Positions 44,591-56,800 of a stretch of DNA of 64,000 bases are shown in pieces. The translations under genes were made by a program, and so were the position numbers. The stretch comes from Sipunculus nudus (taxonomy: Eukaryota; Annelida; Sipuncula; Golfingiida; Sipunculidae). The stretch lies in the NCBI GenBank assembly GCA_026874595.1, contig CM049313.1:51633659-51697658 (forward strand), in the 5' to 3' direction. The notes beneath the pieces were generated by a model that was not told the DNA's origin, ran no database searches, and worked only from the letters and a program-made list of their open reading frames with translations. Within the stretch, counting starts at the first letter, position 1. Every line of letters starts with the position of its first letter.

Positions 44591-44662
44591 ATTCTTGCAG
44601 TAAATATAAAGTTGTCATGCTGTGGGTCTGAAATAGCCACTGGACTGACTGGCCAGAACTTA

Positions 44663-44882
44663 GCCACTAACTTCTTTATTCATTCCCATAGACATTTCAT
44701 GCTGCCCAGTGTTGCGGAATCTGATTTTTCTTATCTCCGTAACATAATTTATTCTCGTCATGATTACGTAATCTGTTGTTATTAAGGTCCGTAAAAATAT
44801 ATATATTTTGTTACTGAATAAAAAAAATCAGATTCTGTAACACTACGCAGCGTGAAATGTCTAAAAGAATGAATAAAGAAGT
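44663..44882. repeat. Inverted pair of LTR 3'-end fragments
   Basis: CTTCTTTATTCATTC...GACATTTCA.GCTG...GTGTTGCGGAATCTGATTT on the plus strand faces its inverted counterpart (AAATCAGATTCTGTAACACTACGCAGCGTGAAATGTC) across about 70 bp. The right arm belongs to the LTR-like element at 44836-45461. Confidence 0.65.
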
Positions 44883-45457
44883 GTTTTTGTTAACAAATAA
44901 TTATATTTATTCTTAGAATACAGTATAACAATAAAAATGTACAGTACCAGAGTGTCCGGATCCTAGGCTTTAATTCTGGATATCACCATTGTTACAGCTT
45001 AACAAGTCTCCTTTAAAACCAAGAATCCACGTAAATAGTAATAATCCAAAGGGAAACTGGAGACAGTCCGTATTAAATCTGTATTATGACCTTATGCCTG
45101 CGGCATAGGTCCGTTAAATATCTGACACCACTGCAATTATCGCTAAAGTCCCAAACTGACGAGAAAGTAACACTCTTAGTGCTCGATGGTATATTCCTTT
45201 CTGCCGGCTCTAAACACAGCCCTAATATATAGCTTCTCACCCGAAAATTGTAGAAATGGATAATTCCCAAAGAACAATACAAATGCCAATGAACCGACCT
45301 GAAACATCTAGAACAAAGAACGCTGTGTCTCTACGCTTCAGATCCCACACGCGCAACAAGCGAGGTTCCCATAGCAACGAACCACGCCTGCGCTATACGA
45401 ATCAGAATGTCAACAGACACATGTAACACCAATGCGAACAATAAAACAGACACCTGT

Positions 45458-45461
<4 letters not shown>
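44836..45461 (-). mobile_element. Solo-LTR-like element, minus-strand copy
   Basis: Reads TGTTACAGGTGTCTG at its 5' end and AGTGTTACA at its 3' end on the minus strand. It is homologous to 33534-34294, with a conserved AATAAA-containing block (AGAATAAATATAATTATTTG) before the final ~70 bp. No internal retroelement genes are nearby. Confidence 0.5.
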
Positions 45462-45507
<46 letters not shown>

Positions 45508-45672
45508 TCATTTTTACAAAAAAGCGCGTGTTTGTTATCAACAGGAAGATTCTGTAAGCAAAACATATATACGGAATTCTTTGCATAAAAGCATAATTCG
45601 TAACGTCTGTCAGATAATCACCCTGGAGCTTACCATAGTGTATTGCAGTTGCAACGCAGGTACCCATGTAAT

Positions 45673-45725
<53 letters not shown>
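45462..45725. repeat. Two (AT)n microsatellites
   Basis: AT tracts at 45462-45497 and 45678-45725 with about 180 bp of other sequence between. The Tyr-Ile frames across them are artefacts. Confidence 0.95.
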
Positions 45726-45728
<3 letters not shown>

Positions 45729-45895
45729 ATTGACATATCACATGATTGGTTAACCTTAGATGAGCGCTGCAGTTTTATATAAAGAAATATTCAAAACATC
45801 ATACCTAGCCTTTTATCAGTGTGTGTGTAAGTGTAGGTTCATTAGTTAATGACGGCACACTTAATAGCATTTAGGTCTATGTAAAAGTTTTGTCA

Positions 45896-46172
45896 TCACA
45901 CCTCCGTGGATTTTATAAGTTGCGAAGTGACAGCCGCCACTTTGGCTTCGTTATAACTATCTTCAATTTTCTTCAGGACTTCAGGGAATACAGACAAGTC
46001 CACACGAAAGAATCCATCGAAGGGCGAGTCAAGGTCAGCCAGGACGTAGCAGAGCATGCTGGTCGAGAAGACGGTCAGTTCAATCATAGCAAGCTCCATG
46101 TGGTAAGACTTGGCGTCGAGGAACATCACACCAAATAAGGAAAACACGCCGAGAATCTCCAGAAACGCCCAC
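45896..46172 (-). CDS. Membrane protein terminal exon
   Basis: Acceptor CTGTTTGCCAG, entered in phase 2. Carries both membrane segments and the stop at 45896-45898. Confidence 0.65.
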
Positions 46173-49106
46173 CTGGCAAACAGAGAAATAGGAGAAAATG
46201 TTGCATCATGTGTCACATTATTTCCTCACGAGTACCTTTTGAACCTTTAAAAAAAAACATTTATTGTGGCAACATCATAGGACACACTGCGCAGACACGG
46301 ACTCACAAAAGTATGTGGGCGTCACAATCTCTTACAATGTAATTATAGATACGCCTGCGGCATAGGTTAAAATGTAGTTAAGAGGGTAATGTAGTCCGTT
46401 CTAATATGTTGACTTAGAATTATTTCAAGGAAAATTACAAAAACATGGGTGTTCACGGAATAAGAAATATTTTGAAAGCATGTACACATGAGAAATATAA
46501 ATAGAAGATATTTCCTTGAAATTTTACAAATTTTTATTTTAAAGTTTGACAGCTGAGACAATGCGTCTCACAGTGCCATTCAGGAAGAGATTAGTTTCGA
46601 GTAGAAACGACCTACGGAAGGATGCATTGTAGCATATTTTAGGTGCTTCTGGTCAAACCGCAGATCTAAACAAAGATTGTTCTAATATCAAGACAGGCCA
46701 TGTTATAATCATTTTGGAAATCTAAAGGTAGATAAATGTATTTATTATATTCGGTCAGCTAAGAAATGAAATTGAGCACCTTGAAAGTTAGATCCCTTTC
46801 TAGACAATTCGTAGAAAAGACCATATTTCTCTTTTTATGGGGGTTCATGGGCTTATCTGGCGGTTATTTTTGGAGCCTTTATGATTGTAATGAAATGACT
46901 GGCGGCGAAACTTGCGATTACCTCTTTGTTACGTACCGTATTTCTTGATCAGACGCCGGGCCTTAAGTAGTCGCCTAGCTTATTCAGACGTCGGGGCAAA
47001 ACAATGTCTCGGAAAAATAAACGCCAGCCTTATATAGACGTCGGTCTTGTTCAGAGGCCGGGTATGAGACTAGTTTTCATGTTTGCGGCAAGATGTCTTT
47101 CCCCGTCACTATAATTGTTTTATTTACCGGTCAAATGGACCACTGTTTGACCTTTCGTTTGTGTTTGTGTTGATAATAAGTTTAATTCCTCTATCAACTT
47201 TCTTAAATCTTATGAGCATACCTGTTTCTATAAAGGTCACAAATATTCCCATTTTGTCCTTTTTTATTAAAGTCGATCAGCGATCCCGCTTAACGCTACA
47301 TAAATATGTCAGCAGTGAGAAAACTAACGTTAACAATGCTGTCAGGATAGGTAAAAATAGTACCGCTTGATAGAAGTGGTATAACTTGGTACGGTGAGAG
47401 TCTGCCTTCTGGACGGTTGTGCAAATACGTTTTGGCACATACTTCTTAAGTAGCATGCAGGTCAAATGGTGGTATCAAGCGGTACAATTTTTGGCTACTC
47501 TCAAGCCAAATTAATCTCCTTGATTTCATTTTTGAAGGAATTTCTTTTTAAGGAATTTCCTTTTTCTTTTATTTTTATATTGCTTCCCAAAATGCTACTC
47601 ACTTGAGAGGATGGATTTTGCAATGGAGCGCTCCCATGCGGTCGGAGCAGATATCATTAAGTTTGAGCATGTAGTTGACCACATTCTCCACCAGCAAGGC
47701 GTTGAGCTTGAATTTGTATTCAGTGTGTGAGGCGGCGTCTCGTAGGATGTCGATAATACTCCAGATCTCCACTGAAACAAGTCAATACCAGTACTACAGT
47801 AGTCGCTGTGACACCATCTATTATCAATACACTCTCCCGCTCTGTTTACACACTCAGGGAGCCGGCACGTTCGTTCGCCACTTTTTTTCACAATCATATT
47901 TCCGTAAATTATAATGGTAACAACCGCCACAGAAACAATATGTTACAATTAACCAATAAGAATTTATTTAAATAGGCAACACCAAAACATAGATCGTTCT
48001 GTGGACTCCAGAGCAGTAAAATATATATATTTTTAATTGACAGTTGAAGAAAAATATGTAATTTTTTTCTCTTAAATTATAAATGATAAAAAAACACAAG
48101 GTTTATTCCGATTTAGTGATACCTTTTTATGATTCAACATTCAGCATTATAAATAAACATTATGATTTCTCTTAACAGATTAAAGCTGAACCAACAATTA
48201 ACAATGGTCCTAACATACATGATATAACAACATTGAGCGAAACATTTGAGTATTTGTATAGGCCTACTAGTACCGCATATATATACTTGTATGTTTTTTA
48301 TTAATTTGGTTAGTTGTATTTACGACAAAGAAGTGAGAAAAGTAATTTCACAAGTGTAAAACTTGTGTTTTTTTGGGAACGTGATCAGATTGTTCTTTAT
48401 GTTATGTTTGCGCGTATAACGCTTGTATTTGTTTGACTTGCATACGTCAATATATCGGCAATGGAAGTATATATCTCCCCACACACTTTTTTAGCAGAGG
48501 GATGGCCAATGTAACCTTCCCCCTGCTATTCAGAGAATAATATAAATATACAGAAACTGAAATAGAATAATATTAGAATTACCTACTTTAGTTCCCTTTC
48601 TGAGTTGAAATATCACATAACTAAAGCTATTATAAAATTAACATATACTAGCAACATAATACCTTCGGCCTTTCAAAACATTAAAGTTCATTGTAATATA
48701 ACTGACATTCGTCACACTAATAATAAAAGGTATTATATATTTATTGTTTATGCATTTGCATATTCAAATTCCACTTGTAACATTGGATTGCAATATGCCT
48801 AAAGTATATGATTGATTCCCCATCATAAAACAAATCTGAATAAAAATGGTCAGTGATGCAACGTCTCGTCATGGCAATCATGTGAAACAAATCAATAGGA
48901 CGTCCGGATGGTGTTGAAAATCACTTCATTCTTCCAGCCTTTATACACTTAACCGGGATTCGATCACGTTCAGGGATAGTGCTAAGGGTTTATGTTTATA
49001 GTGACACGTCGATCAACCAATTGACCAAGTGAACAATCCTCAGCGGGTGACAAATGTGTGTTAACAGTAGAACGATCCCTTTCAGAAACATTAACACTGT
49101 AAACAT

Positions 49107-49150
<44 letters not shown>

Positions 49151-50364
49151 TATTATTATTATAATAATAATAATAACAAATGTAGTTATGATGTTTTGTT
49201 GTTATGATGAATAAATGACACCTAGTTATTTGCTATTTCATTTTAATTGTTTAATTTTCATTATAAAATACTAAAGTACTTAAAGACAGCCATAGATGAT
49301 CTATTTTGGGATGTATTTGTAATAACAATAGTAAAAAAATGTGAATATAAGCATAAGAATGTTGGTCTGAAGCTGAGGACATAATTTTCTCTTGGGAGTG
49401 AACTGCTCCAGATCGCAAGTTTTGCAAGACCACTTTTCTAAACCTAATTAAGCACTAACGGTTATGAATGATAACCCACTGATTTATAAATAATGACACA
49501 ATGATGCTCGTTTTGGCATGACAAGCAGGCTCAGGCTGACGAACTATACCTGCTTGATTTCAAACATGGTTAATTAAAAACACACACATATTCTAGGATA
49601 AACTGTTTGGTCGCTTACTCATGTTCGGGTGGGAGGGTGGGACTTTAGCTGTTTATATCGCCTACAGTACACTTACGAACACCTCCGTTTAGCGACCACC
49701 TCAAAACAACGACCAGTTTTTATTTAATTATCCCGATTCTTTTACGCTCTTTATATAAGACCTCGCCAGGATGACCACCTTTCAAATGTGACCACTTTAA
49801 AGAGGTCCAGAAGGTGGTTGCAGTTTCAAGGTTTTCTAGTGTGTGCATCCTCGGATATAATATCGGCACAGAACTAATCAATTAGATAAACACCCGGCTA
49901 CACAACCCTACTACAAAACTGTAAAATTTCACACTACTTGATATAAAAAAAAAAACAGTATGTTTTCGGTTCTTCATTTTCAATTTCAGAAAAAAAGGAT
50001 ATTCTGCAAAACAACGTTTGGAAAAGCGATATTCGTTTATAATGAATTTATTTAAGTTACGAATAAGCCGGTCTACATGCTTTGTCATGGTTATCCCTTT
50101 TCTATATATTTCCACTACCTACCAACGTCGGTGTGTACATTGACTCTATCCAGCCGTTTTACCTTTGAGATCAGTAGCGTCGGTATGACCAAGATCCTCG
50201 GGCGCTCGGTTCTGTGTCTGTAACATCGTAAACACAACTTCCGCCTTCACCGCCTTACATATCGCCATCAGATGATGTGGAGTTGGCATGTTCATCCGCG
50301 TCGTCATGGTAACGATTTGATCCAGCATGCTCAGTTGCTCTGTTACTAAGTCACTGATGCTCTT
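45896..50364 (-). CDS. Small membrane protein, last three exons (5' end missing)
   Basis: Exons 50364-50163, 47771-47603 and 46172-45896 join in phase to 215 codons plus TGA. The first part is a soluble helix-rich segment (SDLVTEQLSMLDQIVTM, LMAICKAVKAEVVFTML). The middle exon is helical (IWSIIDILRDAAS, LNALLVENVVNYMLKLNDI). The last exon has two hydrophobic segments (WAFLEILGVFSLFGVMFL, MELAMIELTVFSTSMLCYVL) followed by DLDSPFDGFFRVDLSVF. The paired membrane helices followed by a D-x-PF-x-G motif recall the bestrophin-like DUF4239 group, but this is a weak resemblance. The entry exon begins in phase 0 with no ATG, so upstream exons are required. A CACTA-like terminus lies only 44 bp upstream of it. 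Confidence 0.6.
46930..47075 (-). repeat. GACGCCGGG-type dispersed repeat inside an intron
   Basis: Internally repetitive: GATCAGACGCCGGGC, TTATTCAGACGTCGGGG, TATATAGACGTCGG and TTCAGAGGCCGGG follow at 30-45 bp intervals. Non-coding. Confidence 0.5.
47603..47771 (-). CDS. Membrane protein internal exon
   Basis: Acceptor GACTTGTTTCAG and donor CTCAA/GTGAGT. Enters phase 1, leaves phase 2, agreeing with both neighbours. A longer open frame on the same strand (47930-47595) is the wrong frame. Confidence 0.65.
49110..49177. repeat. (AAT)n/(ATT)n compound microsatellite
   Basis: An AAT array, a short ATT inversion, then AAT again. Lies in an intron of the minus-strand membrane protein gene. Confidence 0.95.
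49665..49845 (+). repeat. Short interspersed repeat (ACCACCT/GGTGGT ends)
   Basis: ACACCTCCGTTTAGCGACCACC near the left and GACCACTTTAAAGAGGTCCAGAAGGTGGT near the right have partly complementary content. Non-coding and MITE-like; seen once in this window. Confidence 0.4.
50163..50364 (-). CDS. Membrane protein first recognised exon
   Basis: Acceptor TATCAAAACAG with a weak polypyrimidine tract, donor CAAAG/GTAAAA. Starts in phase 0 (KSISDLVTEQ) and leaves phase 1. No start codon is implied, so earlier exons are expected. Confidence 0.6.
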
Positions 50365-50408
50365 CTGTTTTGATAAAACCTACGTAAACATGTAAACATG
50401 TAATTATA

Positions 50409-50600
50409 CACTCTAAAAAGTGCCGTTTCGCAAGTGTTTTAAAATCCATGGTGGTGTTTCATATAGAAACACGTTTGAACAATAGACATGTTTCGAAACA
50501 CCTGGAACTCAGCTCATGAAAATTTTCCGTGATCGAAACACCAGAAACGTGTTTACAAGAAGTACACACGTCTCAAACGTGTTTTACAAGCGTTTTCTGG
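50409..50600 (+). repeat. CACTA-type terminus with subterminal repeats
   Basis: CACTCTAAAAAGTG is followed by at least six copies of AAACACGTTT/AAACGTGTTT/CGAAACACC in both orientations within 190 bp. The same vocabulary occurs at 38461-38761. CACT-initial termini with short subterminal repeats are the known hallmark of CACTA elements. It also lies immediately upstream of the SAM gene, so it probably overlaps its promoter. Confidence 0.55.
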
Positions 50601-50729
50601 TGCGACCTAAGTCACAACGGGCGTTATATTTGTCCTTTTCAATAACGGGCGGGAGAAGTCTCGGAAGGAAGAAAATGTTCTGACGGAACGCTGCAACTGT
50701 TTTTTAATGTTCTGCTGCCTCACAAAGTA

Positions 50730-50838
50730 ATGGAAGAAACCGAAATTACGTCTGATTCAACCATCGATACTGTGTGTCAGTGGGCAAGAACGAAATTTGC
50801 CGGAGCCGTGCAATCTGCGATTGAGAAGCGGTTGAAAG
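50730..50838 (+). CDS. SAM gene exon 1
   Basis: ATG at 50730 and donor TTGAAAG/GTATCC, phase 1. Encodes the first half of the SAM domain including the conserved Trp (QWARTKF). Confidence 0.75.
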
Positions 50839-53800
50839 GTATCCTAGGCTCAGTATTTAATTATCGTGATTTATATTTAAATATGGTTCATATGAGTACT
50901 TGAATTGTGTTCACAACATGTGAGCACATTGTTAAAATATATATATATATATATATATTACATTACCTAATTTGCTACTTTATATGGTGCACAAGTATTT
51001 GTTTAAAAGTGGTGAACACATCAATAGATTTAGCACCACTCCCCCCCCCCCCCCGCACCAGGTTGTAGCTCTTGTGTATTCACTCGAAATTTGATTTATC
51101 TAGCAGACAGCACATGAAACTGATGCACAGTAGGCCTACTTTTGACAGTGTTCAGCATCTTGTCTACATTTTGGAATGTTAAAATTAAAGAAATTTGTTG
51201 TTTGTTTTCATGTATTTAAATCCCTTGTATATTACTAGCTGCTACACGGCTGTTCACTAGTGAAGGTGAGCAGGTACTTGTAGCACTAGTATATTACCAG
51301 ACATCATGATCCCTGCAATCATGCCATTTATACTAACATGAAATATCAATGAATACAAGAAGTCATCCTAAGTAGGATTCAAACCTGCAATCTCTAGATC
51401 AGAGACCAATTAACATGTTACTAACTGTACCATGGAGGACAAGATACCAGCTGGTAATATAAAATAATATTTCAGTATTTGCAAGGAAATAACATTTAAT
51501 GAAACACCTGTTTGCCATGTCTCATAAAAAGGACGGATTATGAACATACCTGTTTTGGTAACCCTGCATGGCTGAATGCAAGGCTAGCAGTAAAAATGAT
51601 ATATACCTGCTGACTGTATCATGTATGTACCTGCTGACTGAAACAACTGTTAGCTGTGGCCAGCTCACTGGGACATGTGACAGGCCTTGGTCAGCAACAG
51701 GTACACTTACAATTAAGGTACCGTGCAGTACAAGTATCTCAGCTTAGTATTCGGACTAGTACTTGATTTTTCCAGTACATTTTTGGCAAGGATTAATCCA
51801 AGTAATAGTACAGAATTTTTAGGTGTACTCAAGTACATGTACAGGAGTCTGTAATGAAGTACAAAAACATATCATTTAATTCATTTGTATAAAGAAAATG
51901 CACAAATTGTTCTAATTTTTCTTTTATTGTGTATAATAAACATTGTTTATATCTGTATCATTCACTGGATATGGAACAGGTTGCATAATTTGGCTTCTGT
52001 GAGAACATAGAAGTTTATGGTAAAAGGATATTAGTTTTTTGTTTGTTTTTAAAATCTTGTTCTTGACAAGTACTTGATTTTTCAAGTACATTTATTGCAA
52101 GTGCAAGTACAGTACAGGGACTGTATTTGGTTAAAAGTGACAGGTACAGGACAAGAACTCAGATATTTGTACTGAAGTACCAGTACCAAGTACATGTACT
52201 CAACCAAAGTCTGTAGGATGTAGGCCCATTTATTCACCGAGCCACAACTAGGTATAGTAACATCACACACCTCAGTGGTCACCCTAAATATAATGATGAA
52301 TCTTTGCCCATATACCTGTAGTATATGTATCTGTTTTTATCAAGCGATGGGTGCACTTGGTTAAAATTGCCAAGTACAAGTACAGGACAGGTACTCAGAT
52401 ATTTGTACTTAAGTATGAGTACCAAGTACAAGTACATGTACATAACCAAAGTCTGTAGAATGTAGGCCCATTTATTCACAGAGCCACAACTGGGTCTTGT
52501 GACATCACACACCTCAGTTATCACCCAAAGTATAATGATGAATCTCTGCCCATATTCCCATAGTATATATATATATCAGTTTTAATCAAGGGACGGCTGT
52601 ACTTGGTTAAAATTGCCAAGAACAAGTACAGGACAAGTACTCAGATATTTGTTCTTAAGTACAAGTACCAAGATATTTGTTCTTAAGTTCAAGTACCAAG
52701 TACAAGTATATGTACTTGACCAAAGCCTGCGGGATGTAGGCCCTTTTATTCACAGAGCCTCAACTGGGTCTTGTGACATCACACACCTCAGTTATCACCC
52801 AAAGTACAAAGATTGGTCGGTACTTGTATCCCCTTTGTATATATAACAGTATATATATATATAAATTTTAATCAAGCCATATGTTGGTCTCTTAACCCCC
52901 CCCCCCCCCCGAATTGGTCTGAACCAAGTGAGAATCGGTCTGACTTTGCATGTAATAAACATCTTTTTATTATTGTTAATTTATTTGAAAAAAAAAAATA
53001 ATGAATATATCACCTTGGAAACAAAACCCTTGTAAACAATAGCTCTTTTTCTGTCAGTATTTGCAACATGCCAAGATTTTATCAACTTTGGCATAATGCC
53101 AGAAACACATTGGGCCTGTAGGCCTTGTTACAAATACAATTAATACTTTTTCATGATAAACCACCATTTTAAAATATCTACAAATAAGTAAGATGGACAA
53201 GTAGATCCAAGATGAGAGATTTGCTCTGGTGAGACACTGTTGATGGTTTTGTATGGTTATATTCTTGTTTCAATTGGTTTTATTTCTGGCCATCCAAACA
53301 CCACACATGATCATAACAGCTTTATAAGTTATAATAGCGGTTTGCTCTTTTATTTGTAGTATTATAATATGTGATATACCTTCTGCATATATGTTCAAAA
53401 GATATCAGACATATAAATATTGTTATGCAACATGCTTTGTACTATTATTTATGGTTGTGTAGTCAGTAATTACTTATTATAATGCAATTTAATGTTATAT
53501 TCAACAGAAGGCATGTTGCTAATTTTATTTATTTTACAATATTAGTGGGTGTTGATACTTTTCACTGTGTCAAGTTTGAATTTGACACTTTGAGTAGTAG
53601 AATGCACCATTCAAATGATTTTTTTTTTTAGAGAACTTCATTGATGGAGAAGCTTTCTTGAGCCTAAAATTCGAGGATGTGAAGACTATGTTTCCTGAAA
53701 TTGGTTTACAGAAAGCATTTCTCAGGATCCTACAGAATGAACTGGGCCAGGTAATTTAGTCTTATCCTTTCAGGGTGAAATGGAGCCACTGTTCCAGTGC

Positions 53801-56800
53801 ACATTGTGTCCTTGTCAATTTACTCTTAAACCATTGCTGTCGCATCACATATTTAAGAGACACAAAGCCCACCCTTATTTTAATGTGTCATGTGTAGAAT
53901 GTGGAGCATCATATAAAAACTACAATTCCTTTAGGAAACATGTTAAAAGAAACCACAGTTCTGTCCAGGATCCAAGCAGTAATATTGAACAAGTGGACAG
54001 TGATGTTTTAGAAAATGTCAGATTGACAGATGATCAGCTTGCTGACCAGTTAGCAACTACATCACTGCTTGGACTCCTGCTGTTAAAGCTTAAAGCCCAT
54101 TATAATTTGTGTCGAGCTGGACTTCAAGAAGTAGTATCATCATGTTCTGATTTAGTACAACAAGTTGTAAAAGAGACTTGTGAAACTATCCAAGAAAGTG
54201 ATGAGATAAGTGAGGCTCATATAAGTAACATTTGTTCAAAAATCTCAGGAGAGATGATAGCCCCTTTGAATTCTGAATGGCAACAGCAGAAATATTTCAG
54301 GGAGACACTAAATTTGCTGGAACCTATTGAGCTAACAGTTGGAACAAGGATGAAGTGGAATAAAAAAAACAGAAGGATGGTCAAGGTAAAAGCTCAAGGA
54401 TATGTTGTGCCATTTTTGGACAATCTGAGGTCCTTGTTAAAGATCCCTGAAGTTAGGGAATGTATTAAACCAATAGAAAACTATAAAAGCAGGGATGATA
54501 AAATGAGAGACATTTATGATGGTGACTCTTTCAGTGTTACAAGAGAGAAAGAGTGTCAGCTTTGGATTGGGGCTTATTATGATGACCTCGAAATTGCAAA
54601 TCCTGTTGGGGTTCATACAAAAAAACACAAAATTGGAGTCTTCTACTGGCAATTACTGAATATACCACAGCAATATAGGTCTAAGCTACACTGCATACAG
54701 CTTGTTGGTTTGGCTAAAACAAAAGACATTAAATCATTTGGGATGAATGATATCTTAAGTGATTTTACTGGAGGATTGAAAGAACTGTACAGCAATGGGA
54801 TAAATGTGGATGGCCTTGGGGTTCTTTATGGCAAGCTGCTCACATTTAGTGGGGACAATCTGGCATTGCATACAATAGGAGGTTTCAAAGCAGGAGTGGG
54901 TCTTTCACACAGAATTTGCATGTCCTGCTATGCATCAAAGGATCAAATTACAAATCTAACTGTGCATGATGACTGTACATTGCGTCATCTAGAGAGGCAT
55001 ACCCAGGAGTGTGAAATTTTATCAGAGGCTCTAACGCCACAAGCCAGACAATATTGGTCTAAAGAATATGGAGTAAACACAAGATCAGTTTTAATGGGGC
55101 TTCCAGAATTTGACATTACAAAATGCCTACTTCATGACCCCATGCACATATTTTTTGAGGGTATATCCATGTACATTATTAAAGAACTTCTCAAAGATTG
55201 TATTCAGAAACATTTTTTCAGTCTAGCAGACTTAAATAATGCTCTTGAAAAGGTGAATGAATCTGGATCAGTGCCCATGAAGCCTAATCAGGTAGATCAA
55301 ATGTCACTCAAATCAGCTAAACTTAGGCAGACTGCAAGCCAGATGCAGTACTTTTCTCATTTGCTTCCATTGTTCATAGGAAACTTTGTTCCCAAGGATT
55401 ATACAAGATGGCAACACTTCATTGTACTTCTGAAAATACAAACACTAGTAACATCACCAGTGGCAGATGTAATCACAGTAAATTTGCTGAAACAGCTTGT
55501 GGCAGAATTCATCTCACAGGTTCCAGTTCTGTATCCAGATTATGCAACAATCCCCAAAATCCACTATATGGTTCATCTCCCTGAGCAGCTTCAGAAGTTT
55601 GGTCCACTTCGAGCACATTGGTGCATGAGATTCGAAGGAAAAAATCAAACGCAAGAAATACAGAAACTTCAAAAACATTCCTAAGACATTGGCATATTGT
55701 CACCAGCAGTGGATGTGCTTACATCAGTTTGAGAACCCAAGTTTTCTGAATCCCAGCCCAGTAACAAGTATGGGGAAATATGTTCCTCTTCCAGATTATA
55801 TCAGAAACATACCTGATGCACAAGCTGAACAGTGGTTTCTCTCCAGCTGTGTGAGAACATCTGGTGTAACATACAAAACTGGCTCTGTGGTTGTCATTTG
55901 GTCTGAAGGGGCAGATCACTGCATTTTTACTCAAATATCAGAAATATATGTTTCCAGTCTTACCAAAAAGGTGGTCATGTATGGGAAAAGGCACAAGTGT
56001 TCTACATATATTGAAAGTAAAAATGTTTATAACGTTTCTTTCAATGGAGGAGAGGGCATCACCATAGACCCAGGACAACTGGATGTTCCTTGGCCTGCTT
56101 TGTGCTTCCATACAGATGAGGAATACCACACTGTTGTCATCATCTCTGCACCATATGTGGAGCCATGATTATAAATGTAAATATTGTAAATCAGATTATT
56201 TCAAATCTGCTTTTTTTTGGCTCAGTTGACCATATGTGATCTGAGCTATAGCAATGACCCTTTGTCCATCTGTCTGTCCATCCAACCAGATATTGATTAA
56301 CTGCGCACAAACTAAACCAGTAAAGCTACCACCTTGAACTTTTGCATACAAAAACTGTTTATTACCATACATGAAATTGGTAACTGGGACCTAATGCCGT
56401 CATGCAATCAAAAGAAATCTCCATTTTACATGAATATCTAATTGTTACTCTTCAAGACTGCCTGATATTAAAACCACATTTTTTTCCATCAAGTTTCCGT
56501 GAAGGGTTTTCAGTATATTGTCCATGTTTGTGATGATAATTAAATCAATATTGCATAGTTTGTAGAGGTTACTGACTGTAATATGATGTACTAGTCCAAA
56601 AAAGTAGGAAAGATATGAAGTAAATTTAGATTGCACTAAGTTAATAATTTACATGTTAGAGTTATAAAAACTATTTGAGGACGTTATTAATTTTGCTCTA
56701 GATCTTAGTGTATACCAAAGATCAGATCTGACTTTGTGAATTATAGAAGTCATTGCTTTTAATTTATTTCAAGCAAAAAAGGTTTTCCAAATTTATCATT

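Larger units (their letters stand above)
50839..53631 (+). other. SAM gene intron 1
   Basis: Contains a short (AT)n at 50936-50959, a tRNA-like SINE fragment, GTAC-rich repeats and the 242-bp tandem array. No gene seen. Confidence 0.65.
53774..56168 (+). pseudogene. C2H2 zinc-finger transposase-like gene (frameshifted in A6 run)
   Basis: An acceptor TCCTTTCAG at 53773 precedes the ATG at 53780. The frame runs to 55684. A second frame, offset by one base, covers 55689-56168 and continues the same protein, so about 795 codons were originally contiguous. The break lies in the A6 run at 55639-55644; sequence just after it, read in the second frame, gives NFKNIPKTLAYCHQQW. Two N-terminal C2H2 fingers (CTLCPCQF..HHIFKRH; CVECGASY..HVKRNH) precede a transposase-like body with GDNLALHTIGGF (D at residue ~359), HDPMHIFFEG (D ~453, a D-x2-H string) and AHWCMRFEGK (E ~619). 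These are plausible DDE positions. The HYMVHLP...WCMRFE end recalls tnp2-type CACTA transposases and large fish and invertebrate families annotated only as uncharacterised. It is nested in SAM intron 2 on the same strand. Confidence 0.7.

Noticed and set aside
53751-53773. A 23-nt intron joining the SAM exon in frame to the zinc-finger frame
   Set aside because: It has GT and AG ends and keeps the frame, but is below the size the spliceosome normally handles. Alternative acceptor use is more likely.
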